Below, piece after piece: positions 1 through 48,418 of a stretch of 64,000 nt of DNA. Position numbers and translations under genes: made by a program. Source of the stretch: Albula goreensis (lineage: Eukaryota; Chordata; Actinopteri; Albuliformes; Albulidae); NCBI GenBank assembly GCA_022829145.1, contig CM040741.1, positions 62,681,047-62,745,046 on the forward strand, given 5' to 3'. The notes under the pieces were generated by a model that was not told the DNA's origin, did no database searches, and was given only the letters and a program-made list of their open reading frames with translations. Numbering within the stretch: the stretch's first letter is position 1; each line of letters begins with the position of its first letter.

Positions 1-882
1 TCTCTGGCGCAGGTTAATCGGTTCAGGTCCGTGGAGATTCCAATCTTTGCCTTTTGTGTGGCTCGCAACAGGCTTTTGAGTCTGTGCGCAACGCATCAAC
101 ACAAAGCCTTAGACCTCTGGAATCTGAAGGAAACCAGCATTTACAACAGGGTTTGGCAACGTGGCACGGATGCCAAACAAAGTTGGTTTCAAGCACTTCC
201 TTTTCCTGTTCCAGGTCTGCCAAGTACAACACCGCATGGGGGTTTAAATTTCAGGACAAAAAATTAACGGAGCCAATTGTGAAAAGTAAATTCTCCGCTA
301 CAACATTTTTTGAGGGTTTGTTGTTGTTCCTGGGTACAAAACAACAGTATGTTTGAGGTGCCCATTTCAACAAACAATGCACATAACAATTCATCTATTG
401 TTGATGTGTTATTGCATGCTGGTGCAAGCTCTTCCTTTCAGCGGTGAAAAACCAAAGAATAACTAACTCTCCACTTACACTGCGAGCTGACCTATTTTCG
501 ATGCATTTCGCCCACCAAGCAGTGACACTGTGTCCTTTTAAAATGAGAACAAAACCTATACTATCCGTTTAACTCTAATTCAATAAGGGGTCAATAGGTT
601 TCTTCTTCTTCTTTTTATAACTTGTGGAATCTCCGCTTGAAAAACACTAGCGTCACTCAAAGGGGCGTCTCTCCAGGAGGAGACGAGGGCATCGAGGGCA
701 GGGATTAGGAGAGCTGAGGATGCTGTTTGTCCCCCAACAAACAGGCAACTATGTCAGTAGGTTAAGTTGTGTCCTGTTCACGGGGGCTGAGAAGGAACTG
801 GCAAGGCCATGACGGTGTCATCTGTCACCGCCCCGTGAAAGCCAGGTAAAACACTAAGACATTTTATAAACAGGATTAACAC

Positions 883-944
883 AGAGGAGAGAGGGAGAGA
901 GAGAAAGGAAGAGAGAGACTGAGAGCGAGAGAGGGAGAGGAGGG

Positions 945-979
<35 letters not shown>

Positions 980-980
980 A
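883..980. repeat. (GA)n tract
   Basis: Imperfect GA/GGA purine repeat of about 100 bp in adamts6 intron 11. Confidence 0.9.
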
Positions 981-1240
981 GCCATCATTAAGGACAGCAC
1001 TTCTATTCAGCGAGCCCAAAATAACCCCAAGAATGTCTTATCTAACACAGGGTTGACAAAGCCAGACCAGGCTGTACCTGTCTTTTCTATCTCACGGGCA
1101 GAAAGCCTATCTGCTTTTCATCGCCCGTTTGTGACCGGCCGCAATGGGGCTCTCTCTCAGCCGGGGTTGGGGGTTCAGTGGGTAGAGGCCACATCTGCCT
1201 GCCTTCACCCACCCCTACCCCCACCGCATGCCCACATCCG

Positions 1241-1279
1241 AAAAAAAAAAAAAAAAAAAAAAATGAAAAAAAAAAAAAA
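1241..1279. repeat. poly(A) tract
   Basis: 37 A interrupted by one TG. Confidence 0.95.
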
Positions 1280-1470
1280 CCAGCAATTAAGCAAAAGAGT
1301 CACAGCCAAGGAATCCCCTTGACAGAGGGAGGGAGAACGGGGGGAGTGACATCTTTTACGAGATGTAGTCTGGGAGATTCTGAAGTCTGACCACAAGTTA
1401 CCACAGAGAGAGAGAGACGCTGACAGCTCCATGGCCTGTCATTTCTCCCACACCCCGAGAGTGCTACATT

Positions 1471-1507
1471 TGTCTGTCTGTCTGTCAGTACGTCTGTCCA
1501 TCTGTCT
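1471..1507. repeat. (GTCT)n tract
   Basis: Imperfect tetranucleotide TGTC repeat. Confidence 0.85.
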
Positions 1508-3315
1508 GAATCAAAACACAGGAAGGATGTTTTAAAACTAGAGATGAGAGCTGAATCCAAAGGGTGAGGTGACTGTATTTGAATATATGCATCTGTTTAT
1601 TCCGGCCTACACATTTGTCCTACTTTCTGTAATTTTTTTGCCTCCAAAAACATAGTTTGGAAAGTCAACTTCAGTGACTGCAGTTTGGAAACTGTGTTGA
1701 TGAACATAAAACTTTGACTAACAACTGAATTAGTTTAGGTATGCTTGTCCCTAATTTTATCAACTACTTGACTTTTTTCTTCATAAACACAGTATGGTAA
1801 GTTAATTTTGGTGACTGCAGTTGGCCAAACTTTTACTCAGTTCTGAAAATAGGACGATAATGTACTGCCTCTTTAATTGGTCAACATTACTTTTTGTAAC
1901 CGTGTGGCAGCTTTAACTTATCAACTTATCAACTGCTGTTTCTGTGAACAGACCTATGAAAAATGTGCATTTTTTCTTCAATAAAAAATGTTTTCTTTGC
2001 AAATACAGACAGTCATTTTAAAGGCACTGTCAATCTAATAATTAAAAAGCAGATCCATGAATATGAGTTGAACTCTTTCTTAACAGATACCTCTAAAACA
2101 CAGTAATCTGACCACAGCCGCAAATTGAAAAGGGCACAAACCGTATCTGGGTATCACGAGGACAGGGTAATTCTGGTTTTTGTTTCGTCCACAGAGCTAT
2201 AAGGAGAACATTTCCAGGAATTGTGGTGTTCCAAGAATAGGTTTTGCCATGGTTTTGTGACCAAGTAGTTTATCAACTCTGCACTCTGGCAGAGCTCATA
2301 GAGCTTGCTACTGGGCATGGCTGGTCAGTCCTCTCTCTCTGAAGTTGGCAGGGTCCTGGTATATTACACCACTGGGTGATAAATGGCTGACGCTCGTATT
2401 CCTTTGAAAGGGCCCAAGCTACAGGCAGACGCTCAGTTCGCCACTCCAGGAAATTATGGCAAAAAAGAAAAATAAAAACATTCTATCAGGATCAACCTGG
2501 GGGCCTGAGCGCTGCCCAGGACTCCGAACATGGGTCGGGGCCCCGTGAATGGGCCCACCGAGCCGACGGTAACCGAGGGCGACAGCTTGTGAAACGCTTC
2601 CATTCTTCCCATTTAGACATGGGCACTGGCGGTGACAATGGCGACCGTAATCTTTGTTAAAACTGTCTCTCTAACCTGACCGGGCAGAAACATGGACTGA
2701 TGACCCAATCGCATTGTTTTCACAAATCCCACCGTGCATGAGCGGGCACTGGGAATGAGGTTCTTATTCCCATATCCAACACAATGGGATTAGCCCGGAA
2801 TGATTACAGCTGGCCCTGCTGCCACGCCCGGTGCTATTCTGCCCCTAATCTTCCAGGGTCACTTTCCCACTACAGCGGGTGCCTACCTGGCATTCCCAAA
2901 ACATTCCCACTCTCCTGTAACAGGACTGGCAAGGAAAAAAATACCAGTGGACAGTGTGTCTGAAATCACACTAATCCAGGCTTTGAGGGCAAATGAAAAG
3001 ACCACATACACACAAACATAATGATTATACTGTAATTATTATTAGGATTATATTGTTATACAAAATTATTGATTGCTTCAGTCTGCGAGTTAAAACAAAT
3101 CCCTGAATGTCACAAGGGAATCACATGTACAACGTCCCAGAAACCATATGTGCACACACACGACAATATATGGTACGGTGGTGGAAATCTGTGGTGTGCA
3201 AGCATTTCGCATTTGAAATGTCCAGTGACCACATGTGATTCACGTATGCAGAAATCATGTGATTTTTCAGTAAAGGCCTGGTCAACCAGGCCAAAATCTC
3301 CTTCAGGAAGGGCTA

Positions 3316-41615
<38,300 letters not shown>

Positions 41616-41937
41616 AATTTAGAAAAGATCTAACATGGGGTGGGGGAGGGGGTTGGGAAAGGGGGGCTACAGTTGGGCTAAAAAGATTTGCTCAATCCAG
41701 TACCGCACCATAACAAGTCCATGGTTTACGTCCGTGATTTGTCTTCAGACTTCTGAGAGTGTCGATCCAGGTTTCAAATTTATGCTGAATGTTGGCCCTT
41801 CCAAGTCTCTACATGCATTTGCTTCTGTGCTCGTTTCCTCCATGTGAAATGCAAGAATCCATTGGTTGGTTACTTCAGGTAATTCCAAAGCAGCAGATCT
41901 ATACAGGAGGTCTGTCTTGAACTATCCATCTGTGTAC
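41616..41937 (-). other. adamts6: adamts6 5' leader in the first coding exon
   Basis: The 322 bases before the start codon reach a plausible 3' splice site, TATTTCCAG|GTA, at 41938-41939, so the start codon may share an exon with this leader. It contains four short upstream ORFs (41870-41929, 41809-41862, 41678-41722, 41619-41636); the third starts in a near-ideal ACCATGG context, and the last ends three bases before the main ATG. A C-rich tract lies at about 41637-41666. The exon boundary is inferred. Confidence 0.5.
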
Positions 41938-43182
41938 CTGGAAATACATTAATTGCGGCATTTGTTTATCCTTCGCACAACCTAAATCCAGCAGCACAGG
42001 TAGTTCATTGTTCAGTGTTTTAATGATAAATGATAAGGAAACAATAAGATAAAACATACTAATTCTATTTTGCAACCTTATCTCTCCAGTGTTGCTTATT
42101 TGGTTGCCAAATGATTTGACTTCAAATTCACCTGTATCTTATATCAGCAACCTTGCCAGAAAATATTTTAAACTGTTTGAGGTGCATTACCCACTTCTGA
42201 GCTGTCTCCGTCACACAGGGATAAGAGACTGTGATTTAGGAGTTCTTCGCCACGATAAAAGCCGCTGCCTCGGGACAACCTCCCAGAGTTTCAAGCGCTA
42301 GTCAAAACAACAAATTGATTAACTTAAAAAAAGAGCTCGTGCAACAATTTCCGCAAGCGCCTGCAGTCAACGCAGCATCTGGCGTTAACAGATTACTTCA
42401 TTGAGAGATCAACTTATATTATCACGTCAAGTATAACACCGAAAACCGGTATTTCTACAAGGACAAAAAATCGTTACATTCCGACGCTTCTGGTGATTGT
42501 GAATGAATAAGTGGACGTCTGAAGTGATATGACATTCTGTCTACGTTGGGGAAGAACAGTAGCCAGAGTGGTGTGAGCAGAATGTAATTATCACAACTTT
42601 CTTAACTCAAATAGACGAGGTAATTGGTTGATGTAAAGTATAGTCAGCCCTATCTCTGATTAGTCATAAAGAAAACAACAAATTAATCTACATTTTTTTC
42701 GCTGACCCTTTCCTTCCAGAAACAGTACTGGTCGATGTGAAAATCTAATGACGTTATCTAGCACAACTTGTTCAGTATCCACTGTCCGTAATGGCAAGGG
42801 AAACCGCAGCCATGCAGCATTTGTGCCTGACTGACCGACATACCGTACCATTACCTGTGCAACTGTATGGTCTACAAATTTGCACTGCCTCTATCAACAT
42901 TTCAGAAGTACACGACCAACCGCTAATGTTCCTAAGGAAAGAGCCTGGCAGTTATCCTAATAAGAAAGGCGTGCATTTTCACATACCACAAGCAATTGAA
43001 GTTCAGTCTTTTCAAACGCGGGCAAATGACCAATACATGTTCTATCAACTGGCGCATTGTTCACACATTTCATGCACTGACAGAAAAGAAGTAAAGTCCT
43101 TCAGCTAATTAAATTAAGGAGGCTAGTCAGCTACAACATCAGACACTCTTATTTTATGAACCACCGGCACGAGACAACTTAC

Positions 43183-43340
43183 CTAATATTCTTTCTTCTA
43201 CCAGCCACGGGGTACCAACGGAAGACATTGGCTAGTGCGGACAGGAAAGGTGTACTGCCGGAATTCCCACATGTGCCATTCAATCCAACGTCTCACGTAT
43301 AGGTTGCCTAAAAGTTGCAGATAAAAATGGCTCCGTTACT
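43183..43340 (-). other. adamts6: candidate noncoding first exon of adamts6 (donor at 43183)
   Basis: A near-consensus 5' splice donor ATTAG|GTAAGTTG ends at 43183 on the minus strand, 1.2 kb upstream of the leader acceptor at 41938. It could end an untranslated first exon. The 5' edge given is arbitrary; only the donor is seen in the sequence. Confidence 0.3.
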
Positions 43341-44931
43341 CTCGAAGAAGACACGAATCACCGGTGTGACAATTTAATGAATTCTGCTTTGAAGACATCT
43401 TGGCTCCTTATTATGACAGATGTGACAGACGAATCACTAAAACGCAAATTGCATGCCGACTTCTGTGTTGATGACAGAATCCATATCCAACGCGAGGGCA
43501 GGCTGCACTTTTTGTCTGGGTTTTAAAAAAGTTAACATCCAGCAGCCCAGCTCCAGACAGCAGCGCTAAATCTATTTGGCTAAAACGCGTGTGACCCAGA
43601 CAGTTGGCAACTAGCCCGAATCCATTACCACCGGTCGCTAAAATAAAAGCAAGCGTCTCTTCGCTGCAAATAAGTATTTCGAGATGGACCACTCTTTTCT
43701 CAGAACTGATCCTCAACAGCACGTTTGTGGACCTAACTGCATTATTTTTCCTTTTCTGGACTAAGTCAAATATAAAAATAATGCACACAAAAATACACAA
43801 CACATACGGTTCGGCACCACGAGAACGCGCGAACTCCACTGAGGTAAAATCTGAGGTAGCCTGTTCAAGTGACCGTTACCGTGAAGCTAAACGTGCAACT
43901 TGTTTCGCCGGTAACAAGAGTTCAAGAGACATATTAGATAGAATCTTCACCTCTGAATGCTTCTTTGAGTGGGGTCATTTCAGAACTAGCACCAGCGTCT
44001 ACAAGGCTACAGTGCAATGGACCAACATCAAATCAAAATATCAATTACAACATACTTATGTATCAGTGAGTAAGACTTGACATTTTTCAGCGGTTCTTAA
44101 TTAATAATTACACGAGAAGATTATTTTGTGCGAAATACTTTCCCACCAATAGGTTCATCTCTGAACAGCTTTAAATGGGACCGATGCAATCCATTGCAAA
44201 GCGATTACACAGAGCAGTAGACAGCCTAAAACATCAATAGCACAACACTTTCAACTAAAGCACTGTCACCTTTCTCATAAATACAAGTTATTTGAGTTTT
44301 GGAAAAAAAGATGAAGTTATGACTACTACTGGCGTCTGCGTCGGTTCACCTGGCTGTTGGTGTTTATTTATAGGTCTTGCTATTAATACGCGCTTTAGGC
44401 TATGGTAGATTGAATCGGCTCCGTAAAGTTGCGGGGGAAATGTATCATTTCAGTACTGCCGGTTAAAAGACTGCAAGAACGAATAGTTACCGTCTTCATC
44501 TTCATTGTCAGAGGCAGTACCTACAGTTGAAAATAGAGACAATAGAATTCGTCTGCATTGAAGTTCCGTACTCAATTCACTGCATTCTTCTGACCCCTTT
44601 CCTTTCGCTTTAAACACTTCTCTGTGATTTTCATGCCGAAAAAAATGCAAATAGTTCTTCTTTAAAAGAAAAAGAAGTAAGATGCGAAGCTTCACGGAAT
44701 CAACTGACTCGGCAGAAAAATCATATTCCATCAATACATTTACTCAAAAAAGAAAGAAAACGTCAGCTATTTTATTTGTTTGTATTGCTCTTAAACGATA
44801 TTTGATTGTTCCGTTTGTGTGTTTGCTTGTTTGGTTAAAACACGTAAGCACCTAAAATCTGCAAAAAATAATACCCAAAAATACTCTAAACCAGTGCATG
44901 CAGGACAGCAAAGTTGAGTTGAAGTAGCCCC

Positions 44932-45013
44932 CTTTATTACAGTGCCCGGCCTATAGCCAAGTTCTGAGCCGCTCAGAATTGGCAGTTTAGGCTGGGAGGT
45001 TCGACTGACGTCA
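44932..45013 (-). promoter_or_regulatory. candidate minus-strand promoter: CRE, CCAAT box, TATA-like box
   Basis: Read on the minus strand, a palindromic CRE (TGACGTCA, 45006-45013) is followed by a CCAAT box near 44979-44983 and a TATA-like TAATAAAG (44932-44939). The spacing would suit a start near 44905, upstream of adamts6. Motif-based inference only. Confidence 0.3.
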
Positions 45014-47144
45014 TGCAGATGTGCCTAGTCTAACCATCAGCTGTGCGCATGTACCGATGTAGTATCGCGTGAAGGGGGAGGGGGTCCAGGGGTACAAGTA
45101 GGGTACAACCATTATTCTCGAAGCCTTTTACTGGGTGCATACTCAGCGTGGCTGTAAGTCTGTGTTACTCTCGGGGCTCGCTGCAACAGAGTTGTTTGAT
45201 GTGCTGAACACATCACAAGAAGTAGGCTATAGTTTACCTGTATCCTGGAAAAAGTTCCCGCAGATAGACAGGGCAGTCCTGACGGTGGTATTCTGACAAT
45301 GAGTTGAGCGATACACCTTCAAGGAATTTTAAAACTGATCTGCACGCTCGAGGTTCGATTACGTGACTATGCGCATGAATAAAGGGCTGTATGAAGTTTG
45401 TAGATTAGAAGAGTAGACTGTTTGGAGTGATTGCAATTTCGAATAAATTTTGATTTTTAAAATGAAAATATATTAGCCTTATTCTGCTGTAGTGGGCCCT
45501 CAGATAGTAAGGAAGATCGTTGGAGTCACATGTGGCAGGTAATCGAATAGAGCCATTTAAATTGAGAGTGCACAAGTTTGACAGTAACCCCACAATACAC
45601 ATTGCAGACCACGTGTGTTGCAATAACCATGAAGAGCGTGCCTTATATTTTCTTCAAAATAAGTCATTTTTAAAGGAATTACTAAAATGACTGGCTCATT
45701 AAAAGCGCTTATGTAGGTTAACAACTGCCATAAACACACCCGTAAATAAGTTGAAGTAACGACATATATTAATCGATTGTGAGTAATCAATTATCGATTC
45801 AACAAAGCCAAAGAGTGTTACTTTTGTTACAACAATGCAAAATAGTTTTATTCTGCTCCACTCCACGCCAAGGTGGACAGCATTTCTTAAGGTTGTGTAG
45901 CTACTTGGTCATAAACAGAGATGAACGCATGAAAAGAACAACTTCAAATGTCACGTCAATCGTTGCAACAGGTCCAATACCAGTATCATATTCCGTAATA
46001 CTTGCATGAAGCTTTCACTTTCTCACTTTGATAATTGTCTAAATGGCATTGCATTTCTTGCGATATTCTTACACTGTCTACACCACTTTGGCTATTTCGT
46101 TGTGAAAGTCAATACTGAATTAAAAAGACAGTCATGTTTTCAAGGGATATCTCTGTAATGTGGAGTACTACGTCTGAGCTATTTCAACAATTTCCTAAGG
46201 AGGCATGCGCTCCCTCACATAGTGAGCAGAAAAATGGGTTATCTGCTTGCTCGTTGTGACACCGTGTGGCTAAAGAGAGAAATTTTGTGAATGTGGTGGC
46301 CAAACTTATCTTAGAGCTACTTAAGGTACAATGATGCAATCACAGTAGCAGAGGAAACACCGACATCTTCACTCTGATGGCAAGAGCCAGTTAGTTTTAT
46401 TGGATAGTACATACTATTACAACCCAGAATAAGATCTGACCAAAGTCACTGTAATGTGAGAGTCAACATATTAAACTGTTTTTCTACAACCTTCAAGTTA
46501 CTATTTTTTTATGTGGGTCCTTAAACCAAAATTTGACAGATGTTCTTCCATGATGTCTTTTAATGCAAGGATAATTTCCACAACTATTCCATTAGATCAG
46601 CATCGTTCCTTTTCCCAGCCCATTCACGAACAATATCCCAATTCAATATGACATCATAATGCAGGCTCTACCAATAGAATGTCCTGCATCCTTCATGGGC
46701 AGCTGTGCAGTTGGGACACTGCAGTATATGGAGGTTTGAACATAGTAGGATACAGTAAAATTGGAGCATGGATATGAAAAAAAAAAAAACATATGCATTA
46801 CCATGTATTTGTTGCCACACCACAGGTTAGCCTTGGTAACACATCACAAATGTTCCATAACTTCCTTTTCTGGACATCTAATCTTTGAGACCTTGTAATC
46901 TACAACAGTCATTGATATTTGCACAATCATGTGGTAAGATAATGATTGACAGATGAGAGGAACTGCTGGGGCTTTCTCTTTTAACTTAATTACATATATG
47001 GAAAGAACTTGATTTTATATTTAAATATATAACCCGAGAAACTTCACTGACCACTGATCTGTACTGATGGGAAATGAACAGTGCAAATATGCGTATGGTT
47101 TGTTTGTGTTACCATGCAATGAAATATGGTTGTAAAGTATGGCA

Positions 47145-47192
47145 TATAAAAAGGGAACGATGCTCATTGGCTTTCGTTGGAGGTTATAAATA
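47145..47192 (+). promoter_or_regulatory. plac8: plac8 core promoter
   Basis: TATAAATA at 47185-47192 is preceded by an inverted CCAAT (ATTGG) near 47166-47170 and by a second TATA-like TATAAAAA at 47145-47152. The predicted start near 47215 leads into a short exon that ends in a good donor at 47271, about 1.05 kb before the first coding exon. Confidence 0.5.
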
Positions 47193-47214
47193 GTGTCAGT
47201 CTGTTTTATCGTGT

Positions 47215-47271
47215 CATTCTGTGAAGTGCAGCCAAGGTGGTTTGAACAATTCCCACACACTACTGTTACAG
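47215..47271 (+). other. plac8: plac8 noncoding exon 1 (predicted)
   Basis: About 57 nt between the inferred start (TATA plus about 25) and the donor TTACAG|GTAAGA. It contains no ATG, so the main start in exon 2 would be the first AUG of the spliced leader. The start site is inferred and the donor is seen directly. Confidence 0.45.
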
Positions 47272-48321
47272 GTAAGATATGACACAACACTGTTGAAAAA
47301 ATCTAATTTCACAGCCAATTATATTTTGATGTACTGTATATTTACTATACTGAATATGCAAGTTTACGACAATCACTTGTTTAAAATGTATTTTGAAGGA
47401 CAAACATTTATTGTGGTGTTGTTTGATTGTTGGTTATTACAGACTTGTTGTACTCAGACGGAGTTGTAACATGTTTGTCGTTTTTGCTGTAAAACTGTTT
47501 GAAGATAGAGAAATGGTGTTTCAAACTGTGACTGTTGATTATTGATTATTTATATTATGTTTACTGTTAGTATATTATGACTTAGAAAACACAACTGAAT
47601 CAGTTAACCATGAATCAGTTACAAATTAATGTTTGTTACAGAAATTGACCCCAAACAACTCTTTTTACGAGCATTTTATAAGCTGTACATATTTATTATT
47701 CATATGAGTCCTGTCTCAACTAGCTATAATCATTTACAGATTGTAACTGCTAGGACTAGGCAATTATACTAAAGCGTGACAAAAAGTGGCACAGTTTAAT
47801 AGAAGCCTCATTTTTGACTGCACTACCAATTAGACCCAGGGTAATGCACTGAAAATCAGTGCTCGCTGGGAGTATCACCTGGTGTATCACCTGGCAACTT
47901 TCTGATAAACACTACTGTGCGAAAGCACAAAGTGGCTGTGCTGCCGCCAAAAACTGCTCTGTTCAGAGGGAAGAGTCCTCCACAATGCTTGGATGAGATT
48001 GTGTATATTTGTATCGGCTGAGTTTGAGCTGAACCAATGTCTCATCTGCCAGTGTAGTCAGTGGTTATCATTTCCATCACTTCAGCTGTCAGTGCTAGCA
48101 AACCACAACAAAACCTGATCTGTTTCCCTAAATCACTGAAAGCTTGAAAACAGGGATAAGCCTGAAGATCTTGGGAGGAAAAAAAACTCACTCACTCACT
48201 TTGACATTGATGGAGAGATGCAGGAAATGAATTTGCGCACAGCGGTGTAACAAAAAGTGTGTGGACAGTGAGGAAGAGGAAAGGGTTTTGGTTTTTTACT
48301 CCCCTCTGTGTCATCCTGCAG
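47272..48321 (+). other. plac8: plac8 intron 1
   Basis: 1.05 kb between the predicted noncoding exon and the first coding exon; nothing else seen. Confidence 0.5.
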
Positions 48322-48418
48322 CTTGGAAAAGGAATGGCTGTGACCGCTCAGCCCACTGGTTATGCCCCCTCTGATTTCCAGTCAGGCCTGTGTGATTTCT
48401 GCGATGACTGCGGAACAT
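48322..48418 (+). CDS. plac8: plac8 exon 2 (first coding exon)
   Basis: Acceptor TCCTGCAG|CTT at 48322, start ATG 48334-48336 in GGAATGG context, donor ACAT|GTGAGT. It encodes MAVTAQPTGYAPSDFQSGL and CDFCDDCGT. The first 12 bases are untranslated. An upstream in-frame ATG at 48259 lies in the intron and is not used. Confidence 0.9.

Larger units (their letters stand above)
41938..47144. other. divergent adamts6/plac8 intergenic region
   Basis: 5.2 kb. Probably holds the adamts6 noncoding 5' exon(s) and both promoters. A donor-like site at 43183 and a CRE/CCAAT cluster near 45.0 kb are the only definite motifs seen. Small ORFs here look random. Confidence 0.6.

Noticed and set aside
43604-44080. 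158-codon open frame on the plus strand in the adamts6/plac8 gap
   Set aside because: No family resemblance, no splice or promoter signals matched to it and a random-looking composition. An overlapping antisense open frame of 142 codons (43411-43839) is equally unconvincing.
44450-44734. 94-codon minus-strand open frame near a donor-like site, considered as an upstream adamts6 coding exon
   Set aside because: The known ADAMTS6 start (MEILWKTL) is in 41519-41615, and this frame shows no match; at most part of a noncoding leader.
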